A DNA stretch of 8,204 bases from Thermodesulfobacteriota bacterium (GCA_028275295.1 JAPWUY010000060.1:1-8204); one strand, 5' to 3'; shown: positions 1-6,696, counted from the first letter of the stretch. Notes: generated from the sequence alone by a model not told the origin. A program made the numbers and translations.

Positions 1-420
1 CACCCTGGTCCCTATGGCCTCGTTGGGGGGAATGTAAAGATCTCCCTCTGGTATCTCGCAGAACTCGTTCAGGGCCTTCTTTATCTGGATGGATGTGGCC
101 CCATCCATATTCACCACCCTATTCAGGTGCCTGAAGCGCTCCATCTTCCTGGCGAGGTTTATGTAATTCTCTATCTCCTCGTCCGTGAAATGGGATGCGA
201 AGTAGAGGTCCGTGAGCACATCCTCCCATTCCTTGAGCTCGTCTTCCCCCCAGGAGGCCTTGGTTTTCCTAAGGTGCTCCTCTGCCTCTTTGCGGATGTC
301 CTCCTCGGATTTTATCCCCCTTTCCTTGAGAGCCTGGAGGAAGAGCTTCCTCATCTCCCCTAGGAGCTTGGGGTATTGCATCATCCTCTGGAACATCCTG
401 TAAGTTCTAACTATGTCCAT
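1..420 (-). CDS. N-terminal part of an unidentified protein, possibly PEP/pyruvate-binding family (partial)
   Basis: The frame is open from an ATG at 420-418 to the window edge, giving 140 codons and no stop, so the C-terminus lies outside. The visible part is hydrophilic and strongly helical in composition, rich in Glu, Lys, Arg and Leu, with no signal peptide or membrane segment. It begins MDIVRTYRMFQRMM and later reads FTDEEIENYINLARKMERF, then IPEGDLYIPPNEAIGTRV at the edge. From memory this resembles the N-terminal region of large PEP/pyruvate-binding-domain proteins (PEP-synthase-like) of Desulfobacterota. The catalytic domains are not in view, so this is a tentative family guess. The start lies three bases after the gdhA stop, in the same reading frame (TGA, AGG, ATG). 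Only AAGG directly against the ATG resembles a Shine-Dalgarno site, so translation is probably coupled to gdhA. Coding status is well supported and function is uncertain. Confidence 0.7.
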   Translation of the reverse strand, partial: MDIVRTYRMFQRMMQYPKLLGEMRKLFLQALKERGIKSEEDIRKEAEEHLRKTKASWGEDELKEWEDVLTDLYFASHFTDEEIENYINLARKMERFRHLNRVVNMDGATSIQIKKALNEFCEIPEGDLYIPPNEAIGTRV

Positions 421-423
421 CCT

Positions 424-1674
424 TCAGACCCAGCCCCTCAACTTGCAGGCCTCGGCCACCCGGGCCACTGCCACGAGATAGGCCGCCTGTCTCATGTTCA
501 CCTTCTCCCTTCGGCTCATCTCGTATACGCCTCTGAAGGCGTTGGTCATCTTGTCATCCAGACGCTGATGGACATCCCTCAGTTCCCAATAAAAATTGTA
601 AGCGTTCTGCACCTGCTCGAAGTAAGATACCGTGACCCCCCCCGCATTGGCCAGAAAATCTGGCAAGACCACAACCCCCTTGTCATAGAGGATCTCATCG
701 GCCTCTGGAGTCGTGGGACCATTGGCCAACTCGCAGAGGATCCTGCAGCGAACCCTGGGGGCATTCTCCTTTGTTATGGCATTCTCCAAGGCGCAGGGGA
801 AAAGCACCGTGACATCGAGCTCGAGAAGGGCTTCCCGGGGTATCTCTTCAGCCTCCGGAAACCCTTTCAAGGTGTCATGCTTGAGCTTGTGATCCACGAG
901 GGCCTTAGCCTTTATTCCCGAGGGATTGTATACAGCCCCTTTGGAGTCCGATGCAGCCACAAGCTTCAATCCGAGAATCTCCTCCCCCAGGAGCGCTGCA
1001 TGCTGACCAGCATTGCCGAAGCCCTGGACGGCCATGGTGCCTCCCTGAAGATTTATTCCGAAGACCTTCGCAGCCTCCCTGGTCACGTAGATTCCTCCCC
1101 TGGCTGTGGCATCTATCCTCCCCTGGGATCCTCCAAGGGGAAGCGGCTTTCCCGTTATGACCCCGGGATGCTTTTCCCCTACCATGGTCTCGTACTCGTC
1201 CATCATCCAGGCCATTATCTGAGGGGTCGTGTACACGTCCGGGGCAGGGACATCCTTGGTCACCCCCAAGGCCCTTCCTATGGCCCTCACATATGCCCTT
1301 GCGAGCCTCTCTTTCTCGGTCTCGGAGAGCTCCTTGGGATTGCACACTATCCCTCCCTTGCCCCCCCCGAGGGGTATGTCCACAACCGATGTCTTCCATG
1401 TCATCCAAGCAGCGAGGGCCCTCACCGTGTCGAGGGTCTCATCGGGATGCCATCTCACCCCGCCCTTGGCAGGCCCTCTCGCCGTGTTGTACTGGACCCT
1501 AAAGGCGTGGAAGATGCGCGTGGTCCCATCATCCATCTTGACTGGAAGCACCACTTTTATCTCCTGCATCGGCCACCTCAGAAGCTCGTGGGTTGCAGGA
1601 TCGAGCCCCAACTTCTCCGCTGCCACATCAAGCTGCTGCTGGGCGATGGTAAATGGATTCACCTTCCCGCTCAT
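424..1674 (-). CDS. gdhA: Glutamate dehydrogenase (Glu/Leu/Phe/Val dehydrogenase family)
   Basis: A 416-residue cytosolic enzyme that interconverts glutamate with 2-oxoglutarate and ammonium using NAD(P). The length matches the roughly 420-residue hexameric GDHs. The N-terminal substrate domain carries NTARGPAKGGVRWHP (about 63-77), the family active-site signature IPLGGGKGGIVCNP with the catalytic Lys106, and DVPAPDVYTTPQIMAWM with the conserved Asp146. The Rossmann domain has GFGNAG at 198-203 and ends the second strand with ASDSKG, a form seen in GDHs of dual or NADP preference; cofactor choice cannot be settled by eye. The C-terminal EQVQNAYNFYWE helix is typical. The frame opens at a GTG at 1710, but the ATG at 1674 is preferred: it is preceded by GAGGAGGT about five bases away, and MSGKVNPF fits the family N-terminus. 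It leads a two-gene unit with the partial gene that follows. Leu or Val dehydrogenase is less likely from the motifs. Confidence 0.95.
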   Translation of the reverse strand: MSGKVNPFTIAQQQLDVAAEKLGLDPATHELLRWPMQEIKVVLPVKMDDGTTRIFHAFRVQYNTARGPAKGGVRWHPDETLDTVRALAAWMTWKTSVVDIPLGGGKGGIVCNPKELSETEKERLARAYVRAIGRALGVTKDVPAPDVYTTPQIMAWMMDEYETMVGEKHPGVITGKPLPLGGSQGRIDATARGGIYVTREAAKVFGINLQGGTMAVQGFGNAGQHAALLGEEILGLKLVAASDSKGAVYNPSGIKAKALVDHKLKHDTLKGFPEAEEIPREALLELDVTVLFPCALENAITKENAPRVRCRILCELANGPTTPEADEILYDKGVVVLPDFLANAGGVTVSYFEQVQNAYNFYWELRDVHQRLDDKMTNAFRGVYEMSRREKVNMRQAAYLVAVARVAEACKLRGWV

Positions 1675-1733
1675 GACTACCTCCTCACGGAATTTTTTGA
1701 GCCCCCTCACCCCAAACCCTGGGTCCCAAGCGA

Positions 1734-1764
1734 ATTATAAATCATAAAAGCCAGCATTACACAA
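1734..1764 (-). promoter_or_regulatory. Probable gdhA promoter
   Basis: On the minus strand a perfect TATAAT lies at 1739-1734. The best -35 candidate is a weak TTGTGT at 1764-1759 with a long 19-base spacer. A second -10-like TATGAT sits directly upstream at 1746-1741. The predicted transcript start near 1727 would give a leader of about 50 bases before the gdhA ATG. The -10 is strong and the -35 is poor, so an activator may be needed; that is inference. Confidence 0.45.
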
Positions 1765-2028
1765 CAGCCCTCAAGAGGAGGGCGTGGCTCTCTAGACGAG
1801 GGCGGGTCCATAGAGAGGATTACGGGAGATCACGCGCTCTTGGAAGGCCACTTCATCGACTTCCAAAAGGGGATGCAAAGCGCCTTAGGCTACCAGTCCC
1901 TCTCGTACCTCCCCCAAGGGAGCTTCGGGAATCTGGCGCGAGGGCTTCCAACCGAGGGGATGCTCCGCGAGACCAAGCAAAGGGGGGATCTCCTCACTCC
2001 AGGATCTCCAGGATCTCTATTTCCTTAG
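1741..2028 (+). pseudogene. Open plus-strand stretch with coding-like composition; possible gene remnant
   Basis: This frame is open from just after a TAA at 1738-1740 to a TAG at 2026-2028. It fills most of the gap between gdhA and greA and overlaps the 3' end of greA by 35 bases. I counted codons 1795-1995 by hand (67 codons): G or C at 63%, 42% and 78% of first, second and third positions. That is the usual pattern of a real gene here. The translation is varied and includes GHFIDFQKGMQSALGYQSLS. No ATG or GTG start with a Shine-Dalgarno site is present; the only candidate is a TTG at 1840. The first 18 codons lack the coding signal and contain the gdhA promoter region. I do not recognise the protein. 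A gene fragment that lost its 5' end, or chance in GC-rich DNA, are both possible. Apart from this stretch and the gdhA promoter, I see nothing in 1675-1993. Confidence 0.3.
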
Positions 2029-2464
2029 TCCCTCCTGGGACCCTCAGTTCCACAACATCCCCCGGCTCCTTTCCTATGAGGGCGCTACCGATAGGGGATG
2101 TCACTGAGAGCATTCCTTTTTCGGGGGCCGATTCGTAGGGCCCAACTAGCCTGTATATCCCAACTTTTCCTGTATCCAGCTCTTGCACCTTGACCCTGCT
2201 TCCAAAGACAACCCTATCTCTGGGTAGATTGTCCGTGGGTATTATCTTCACAGAAGCCAGCATCTCCTCCAACTTTTGTATCTTTCCCGTCAGGAAGGCT
2301 TGCTGTTCCTTGGCTGCAGTGTACTCCGCGTTTTCCGATAAGTCTCCGAACTCCCTAGCCTTCTGGATCTGGCTCGCATTCCTCTGAAGCTCCACGGTCT
2401 TGAGGTGTTCCAGCTCCTGGTAAAGGCGATCGTATCCCTCCTTGGTTATGGGAACCCTCTCCAT
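1994..2464 (-). CDS. greA: Transcription elongation factor GreA
   Basis: A 156-residue cytosolic protein (158 in E. coli) that enters the RNA polymerase secondary channel and stimulates transcript cleavage to rescue backtracked complexes. The N-terminal antiparallel coiled coil (about 1-75) carries the tip motif GDLSENAEY, with the acidic Asp41 and Glu44 at the positions of the catalytic pair in E. coli GreA. The C-terminal FKBP-like domain has the conserved SPIGSALIGKEPGD and a closing VPGGTKEIEIL. The start at 2464 (MERVPITKEGYDRL) matches the family N-terminus (M-x-x-x-P-I/M-T). Upstream is a purine-rich GGGAGGAGAG about ten bases away and AGGGGA directly against the ATG, so the ribosome site is adequate but not ideally spaced. 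The gene is transcribed away from the liv operon from its own promoter. No convincing terminator follows it. GreB is excluded by the SPIGxALIGK tail and length. Confidence 0.96.
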   Translation of the reverse strand: MERVPITKEGYDRLYQELEHLKTVELQRNASQIQKAREFGDLSENAEYTAAKEQQAFLTGKIQKLEEMLASVKIIPTDNLPRDRVVFGSRVKVQELDTGKVGIYRLVGPYESAPEKGMLSVTSPIGSALIGKEPGDVVELRVPGGTKEIEILEILE

Positions 2465-2540
2465 TCCCCTGCTCTCCTCCCAACTCCGAACCGAGATTTC
2501 AATCCCATGAGAGCCAAGATTGCTAAGGACTCGAACATAG

Positions 2541-2568
2541 ATTATCCGTCAGATGACTTAGGGGTCAA
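2541..2568 (-). promoter_or_regulatory. Probable greA promoter
   Basis: On the minus strand TTGACC (2568-2563; five of six consensus) and GATAAT (2546-2541; five of six) are separated by 16 bases. The predicted start near 2534 gives a greA leader of about 70 bases. The -35 lies in the left arm of the GTCAAGCCC/GGGCTTGAC inverted repeat. Confidence 0.6.
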
Positions 2569-2653
2569 GCCCCCGAGAGATGGCCATGGTTTAATGGACT
2601 CCGGGTGATGGAGGCTCGATCCCCCGTAAGGGATTCGGGAAATTGGGCTTGAC
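2564..2653. repeat. 9-bp inverted repeat holding the -35 boxes of two divergent promoters
   Basis: GTCAAGCCC at 2564-2572 and GGGCTTGAC at 2645-2653 are perfect inverted copies separated by 72 bases. Each arm supplies the TTGAC of the -35 element of the promoter facing outward: greA on the minus strand, the liv operon on the plus strand. The GGGC next to each -35 is also conserved. This could be a shared regulator site or two similar strong promoters. Confidence 0.6.
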
Positions 2654-2678
2654 AAGGCCCGGCGAACTCTGTTAAAAG
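2649..2678 (+). promoter_or_regulatory. Probable liv operon promoter
   Basis: A perfect TTGACA at 2649-2654 is followed, after 17 or 18 bases, by TTAAAA or TAAAAG at 2672-2678 as the -10 (three or four of six). The predicted start is near 2685, about 20 bases before the leader ORF and about 335 bases before livG. The -35 is excellent and the -10 is mediocre. Confidence 0.5.
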
Positions 2679-3021
2679 CTTATCGCACTCTACAAGGAGG
2701 TCTCATGCGAGCTTCGCCCGCGGGGGTGAGGGGCTCTTGGAGTCGGGAGCTGGTGTGCTTCGATGAGCAGCAGCTCGGAGGCGAGTAGGCCTTTGTTTCA
2801 GCTCCTCCCCTTCCCGCATCTGGGGAGAGACCGGTGGTTGAAGCTAGCCTTGGACCCGAGTCCATTTGGGGATTTCGGCCGAACATCTTCCCAGAAGGCC
2901 TTCTCGTCCTGCTCCTTAAGGGAGCAACCAAAGGGAAGCACTTTTTCCAGGGAAAGGGCTTGCCGGGCTCATGGGGCGAATGGGTCCCTGAGTGGCGATA
3001 AAGGATTGGGAGGGAAGTCAG
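2679..3021 (+). other. Long 5' leader of the liv operon
   Basis: This stretch lies between the probable liv promoter and livG. It holds a small ORF with an ideal ribosome site (2705-2788), a perfect 12-bp palindrome AGAAGGCCTTCT (2893-2904), and a hairpin-forming TGCTCC/GGAGCA pair (2910-2915 and 2921-2926, loop of five). No run of T follows the hairpin, so it is not a standard terminator. I recognise no known riboswitch in it. A leader of more than 300 bases suggests post-initiation control or an unannotated small gene; that is inference. Confidence 0.4.
2705..2788 (+). CDS. Possible 27-residue leader peptide upstream of livG
   Basis: An ATG at 2705 is preceded by AAGGAGG at 2694-2700 with four bases between, the best ribosome site in the window apart from that of livK. 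It sits just downstream of the predicted transcript start. The frame ends at TAG (2786-2788). The peptide has no run of Leu, Ile or Val codons, so a classic amino-acid attenuator is not evident. After the TAG the same frame stays open for 70 more codons, to TAA at 2999-3001. It may be a regulatory leader, a real small protein, the start of a gene broken by an amber codon, or an idle ribosome site. I do not recognise the sequence. Confidence 0.4.
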   Translation: MRASPAGVRGSWSRELVCFDEQQLGGE

Positions 3022-3855
3022 GTGGATACGGAAGAGAAGGAGGACATTTCGAGGGAGGCTCCAGTTCAGCTTGAGGTGGACAGTATCTCCATCTCATTCG
3101 GTGGGGTGCAGGCCATCTACAATGTCTCTTTCCAAGTGAGGAAAGGGGAGATCTTCTCCATCATAGGGCCCAATGGAGCCGGAAAGACCGTGACCCTCAA
3201 CTGCATAAGTGGAATCTACAAGCCCGACAGGGGAAGGATCATCTTCGAAGGCCAGGATATAACCAAGTGGCCGCCTTACAAGAGGGCGGAGGCCGGCATC
3301 GCGAGGACTTTCCAGAAGATAGAGCTCTTCTCGGGCATGACGGTCTTGGACAATATCAGGTTGGGAAGGCACGTTCACCTCAAGTCCGGTCTTTTGAGCT
3401 CGAGCATCTACCTGGGCAAGACTGCCAGAGAGGAGGTGGAAAGTCGAAAGTTCATAGAGGAGGAGATCATAGACCTCTTGGAGATAGAGCACATAAGGAA
3501 CAAGGTCGTGGGGATGCTCCCCTATGGCCTCCAGAAGAGGGTGGAGTTGGCCAGAGCCCTTGCCCTGAACCCCAAACTCCTTCTTTTGGATGAGCCCATG
3601 GCCGGCCTGAATCTGGAAGAGGTGGAGGATATGGCTCGGTTCATCTTGGATGTGAACGAGGAGGAGAGATGGAAGGTCACTTGCATCCTAGTGGAGCACG
3701 ATATGGGAGTTGTCATGGATATTTCGGATAGGGTCACTGTGCTCAATTTCGGACAGAAGATAGCTGAGGGCAGGCCCTCGGAAGTGCAGCAGAACCCAGA
3801 GGTAATCCGGGCTTATCTAGGAGATGTGGAGGACCTCTATGCCACGAGACGCTGA
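3022..3855 (+). CDS. livG: LivG-like ATP-binding protein of a branched-chain-amino-acid-family ABC importer
   Basis: A 277-residue cytosolic ATPase that drives a HAAT-family importer with the LivH and LivM permeases encoded downstream. Motifs in order: Walker A GPNGAGKT (49-56), Q-loop Gln98, ABC signature LPYGLQKRVELARAL starting at 166, Walker B LLLLDEP (186-192, catalytic Glu191), and switch His226 in VEHDMGVV. The insert between Walker A and the signature (about 106-150) and the C-terminal IAEGRPSEVQQNPEVIRAYLG fit LivG better than LivF. The signature reads LPYGLQ instead of the usual LSGGQ or LSYGQ. The frame also offers a GTG at 2992 (287 residues), but that has no ribosome site; the GTG at 3022 follows GGAGG by eight bases and is preferred. 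The gene overlaps the next by 17 bases. The transported ligand is not revealed by this subunit. Confidence 0.92.
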   Translation: MDTEEKEDISREAPVQLEVDSISISFGGVQAIYNVSFQVRKGEIFSIIGPNGAGKTVTLNCISGIYKPDRGRIIFEGQDITKWPPYKRAEAGIARTFQKIELFSGMTVLDNIRLGRHVHLKSGLLSSSIYLGKTAREEVESRKFIEEEIIDLLEIEHIRNKVVGMLPYGLQKRVELARALALNPKLLLLDEPMAGLNLEEVEDMARFILDVNEEERWKVTCILVEHDMGVVMDISDRVTVLNFGQKIAEGRPSEVQQNPEVIRAYLGDVEDLYATRR

Positions 3856-5782
3856 ACCAGAGATAGAGATCACCAAGGAGCTCACCCTTCCCAAACTCTT
3901 CTTGAGAATGTGCAAGAAGTTCGGCCACAACAAGGTGGCCATGAGGGAGAAGGAGTACGGGATCTGGAAGCCCATCACCTGGGCTGATTACTTGGAAAAT
4001 GTGAAGTCTCTGTGTCTGGGTATGGTAGCACTGGGCCTCAAGCGAGGGGACAAGGTGGCCATGATAGGCGATAACAGGCCCGAAGGCCTGTGGGCGGAGA
4101 TGGCGACTTTGTGCGCCGGAGGTGTAGCGGTATGGCTCTTCCAGGATAGCCTCCTCGATGAGGTCCAATATATAGTGGACCACTGCGATGCCAAATTCCT
4201 CGTGGGAGAAGGCCAAGAGGAAGTGGACAAGGGCCTGGCAATAAAGGATAGGTGCCCCAAATTGGAGAGGATCCTTTGGGATGACCCGAAGGGGATGAGG
4301 CATTATAAAGACCCCATATTGATGAGCCTCAAGGAAGTGCAGCGGTTGGGCAGGGAATTGGAGAAAAAGCAACCAGGGTTGTTCGAGGAGCTTGTGGAGC
4401 AGGGACACGGAGACGAGGTCTGTCTCCTCTTCTACACTTCAGGGACCACGGCACTTCCCAAGGGAGCCCTTCTAACCCATTACAACATGCTCAAGATGGG
4501 GCAGAACCTCATGAGGGTGGACCCCTGCTACCCGGACGACGACTTCGTCTCCTATTTGCCCTTCGCGTGGATAGGCGAGCAGATGATGTCCATATCCGTG
4601 GGCTTGCAAGTGGGATTCACCATCAACTTCCCTGAGGAGCCCGAGACAGCACAGGAGAACATAAGGGAGATAGGCCCCCAGACCATATTCGCTCCTCCCA
4701 GGATCTACGAGCAGATGGTCAGGACGGTCCAGGTGAAGCACCTGGATGCGAGCTGGCTCAAAAGGAAGCTTCACGACTGGGCCATGAGGACAGGATACCA
4801 GTGGGCCGATTGCATGTTCGAGAAGAGGAAGCCCTCGACCTCTCTCAAGGTCAGGAGAGCACTGGCGGAGGTTTTGGTCTTCAAGAAGCTCAAGGACCAT
4901 TTGGGTCTGTCCCGAATCCGTCATGCTTACACTGGGGGAGCTGCCATGGGGCCAGACCATTTCCGTTTTTTCCACGCCATAGGGGTCAACTTGAAACAGA
5001 TCTACGGCCAGACAGAGATTGCTGGTATATCTGTCCTTCACAGGGATGGGGACGTGAAGTTCGATACAGTGGGAAGGCCAATTCCAGAGACCGAGGTTCG
5101 GATAACCGAGGACGACGAGATCATCTCCAAAAGTCCCAGCGTGTTCCTGGGGTACTACAAGAACCCCGAGGCAACAGCCAAGACCCTCAGGGACGGATGG
5201 CTCTACTCCGGAGATACGGGATTTATAGACGAGGACGGACATTTGGTGGTATTCGATCGTTCCAAAGACATAATGATCTTGAGCGATGGCCGGAAGTTCT
5301 CTCCCCAGTTCTTGGAGGCCAGGCTCAAGTTCAGTCCTTATGTGAAGGAGGCGTGGGTGATAGGCCACAAGCTGCCCTATGTCACGGCCGTCATCTGCAT
5401 AGATTATGCGACTGTGGGCAAGTGGGCGGAGGAGAGGGGAATCCCCTACACTTCCTATCCAGAACTTTCCCAGAAGCCACAAGTCTACGATCTCATAGTG
5501 AAGCCCATCATGGAAGTGAACAGGACATTGCCCCCCGTGGCCAGGATCCAGAAATTCGTGAACCTCTACAAGGAACTGGATGCAGACGATGAGGAGCTCA
5601 CGAGGACCCGCAAATTGCGAAGGGCATTTGTGGAAGAGCGGTACAAAGACATTGTCAAGGCCCTCTATACGGACGCTGATATGGTCCACATGGACACGAC
5701 CATAAGGTACGAGGATGGGAGGGTCGTGCCCATAAAAGCGGATATGCGCATAGCTCGAGTGCCTCAAGAGGGAGGTAAGTGA
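3839..5782 (+). CDS. AMP-forming acyl-CoA synthetase (long-chain fatty acid-CoA ligase-like)
   Basis: A 647-residue cytosolic enzyme of the ANL superfamily. It activates a carboxylic acid with ATP to an acyl-adenylate and transfers it to CoA. Visible motifs: P-loop YTSGTTALPKGALLTH (199-214), YGQTE (389-393), SGDTG (457-461) with the adenylate-binding Asp, the hinge region FDRSKDIMILSDGRKFSP (472-489), and a late ELTRTRKLRR (586-595) carrying the probable adenylation Lys. Length and the large insert before YGQTE fit long-chain (FAA1-type) ligases more than acetyl-CoA synthetases, but substrate cannot be read by eye; aromatic acids are possible. The frame opens at an ATG at 3824, but the ATG at 3839 is preferred because GGAGG lies six bases before it. 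It overlaps livG by 17 bases and shares one base with livH (TGATG), so it is translated as part of the transporter operon. Confidence 0.93.
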   Translation: MPRDAEPEIEITKELTLPKLFLRMCKKFGHNKVAMREKEYGIWKPITWADYLENVKSLCLGMVALGLKRGDKVAMIGDNRPEGLWAEMATLCAGGVAVWLFQDSLLDEVQYIVDHCDAKFLVGEGQEEVDKGLAIKDRCPKLERILWDDPKGMRHYKDPILMSLKEVQRLGRELEKKQPGLFEELVEQGHGDEVCLLFYTSGTTALPKGALLTHYNMLKMGQNLMRVDPCYPDDDFVSYLPFAWIGEQMMSISVGLQVGFTINFPEEPETAQENIREIGPQTIFAPPRIYEQMVRTVQVKHLDASWLKRKLHDWAMRTGYQWADCMFEKRKPSTSLKVRRALAEVLVFKKLKDHLGLSRIRHAYTGGAAMGPDHFRFFHAIGVNLKQIYGQTEIAGISVLHRDGDVKFDTVGRPIPETEVRITEDDEIISKSPSVFLGYYKNPEATAKTLRDGWLYSGDTGFIDEDGHLVVFDRSKDIMILSDGRKFSPQFLEARLKFSPYVKEAWVIGHKLPYVTAVICIDYATVGKWAEERGIPYTSYPELSQKPQVYDLIVKPIMEVNRTLPPVARIQKFVNLYKELDADDEELTRTRKLRRAFVEERYKDIVKALYTDADMVHMDTTIRYEDGRVVPIKADMRIARVPQEGGK

Positions 5783-6693
5783 TGGAGATATTCCTGAACC
5801 TTGTGATCTCGGGTGTGATGGTGGGCTCGATCTATGCCTTGGTGGCCTTGGGATGGGTCCTCATCTACAAGTGTTCCGGGGTCTTGAACCTGGCAATGGG
5901 AGAGCTCACCCTCATAGGAGCCTATGTCTGTCTCACCTTGTACACCTGGTTCGTAAAGGCCATTCCTCAGACCACCACTGCCTTCATGATGGCCCTCATC
6001 GGCACACTTGTGATAGGGGCGATTCTGGGATTGGCGACCGAGAGGGTATTCCTGAGGAAGATGATAGGGGAGCCTGTCCTGAGCGTGATAATGGTCACAG
6101 TGGGCCTCTCTTTCTTCTTCAAAGGTGTGGTGGAGTTCATTTGGGGGACCGATACGAGGGTCTTTACACCGGAGGTCTTCAGCAAGAAGCCCATCCCCAT
6201 CTGGGGGAAGATCTATGTGGATTCGGTTTACCTCTGGAGCTTCGTCGCTGCCATTGTGCTTCTTCTGATATTCGTCTCTTTCTTCAAGTACACCAGGTGG
6301 GGTTTGGCGATGCAGGCCACAGCGGATGACGAGATGGCAGCCCTTTCCCTGGGTGTGAGCGCCAAGTTCGTCTACGCCTTGGCCTGGGCCATAGCCTTTA
6401 TGGCAGCTGGGGTAGGAGGAACTCTCCTGGGCAACGTCAATGGGATAAACATCTCCGTTGGATACCTGGGCCTTCTGGTGCTTCCAGCAGTGGTTCTGGG
6501 AGGGCTGAATTCGGTCCCAGGGGCGATAATTGGGGGAATCATAATAGGAGTGCTCCAAAACCTGGCGGATGGGTACTTGTCGGAGTTCACCCCTGGAGGA
6601 GTCAAGGAGGTGGCTCCCTTGGCTTTCATGGTCATTCTTCTCCTTTTCAAACCTTACGGCCTTTGGGGCTGGGTGAGAATAGAAAGGGTGTGA
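5782..6693 (+). CDS. livH: LivH-like permease of the ABC importer
   Basis: A 303-residue inner-membrane protein, the usual size for LivH, with about eight hydrophobic segments spread over its length. The N-terminus NLVISGVMVGSIYALVALGW and the cytoplasmic coupling region around 178-216 (ATADDEMAALSLGVSAKFVY, followed by GVGGTLLG) are family hallmarks, as is LGGLNSVPGAIIGG near 239-252. The coupling region contacts the LivG/LivF ATPases. The frame can begin at a GTG at 5779, but the ATG at 5782 is better: GGAGG is six bases upstream, and the ATG overlaps the synthetase stop as TGATG, suggesting translational coupling. The next gene starts three bases after the stop. Confidence 0.93.
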   Translation: MEIFLNLVISGVMVGSIYALVALGWVLIYKCSGVLNLAMGELTLIGAYVCLTLYTWFVKAIPQTTTAFMMALIGTLVIGAILGLATERVFLRKMIGEPVLSVIMVTVGLSFFFKGVVEFIWGTDTRVFTPEVFSKKPIPIWGKIYVDSVYLWSFVAAIVLLLIFVSFFKYTRWGLAMQATADDEMAALSLGVSAKFVYALAWAIAFMAAGVGGTLLGNVNGINISVGYLGLLVLPAVVLGGLNSVPGAIIGGIIIGVLQNLADGYLSEFTPGGVKEVAPLAFMVILLLFKPYGLWGWVRIERV

Positions 6694-6696
6694 GAG

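Noticed and set aside
376..1740. A 454-codon plus-strand open frame covering gdhA
   Set aside because: It is the antisense shadow of gdhA, whose motifs are unmistakable on the minus strand; the plus-strand translation is rich in His, Pro, Leu and Gly and resembles no family I know.
1900..1930. CTCCC/GGGAG hairpin downstream of greA as a terminator
   Set aside because: The stem is only five pairs and neither strand has a T run after it.
1996..2020. Direct repeat of AGGATCTCC at the greA 3' end
   Set aside because: It encodes the repeated Glu-Ile-Leu at the GreA C-terminus and is explained by coding sequence.
2511..2560. tRNA-like TTCGAGTCC on the minus strand upstream of greA
   Set aside because: The loop resembles a T-loop, but the flanking bases do not form a T-stem and no acceptor or anticodon arm can be built.
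2605..2630. tRNA-like GGCTCGATCC on the plus strand between the divergent promoters
   Set aside because: The flanks do not pair into a T-stem and no D-arm, anticodon arm or acceptor stem is present.
2763..3074. A 103-codon plus-strand frame in the liv leader overlapping livG
   Set aside because: The start has no ribosome site and the product is a Ser/Gly-rich low-complexity chain that runs out of frame into livG.
4472..5767. A 431-codon minus-strand open frame inside the acyl-CoA synthetase gene
   Set aside because: Antisense shadow of a gene with clear ANL motifs; composition (His, Leu, Val, Pro excess) is typical of complement reading.
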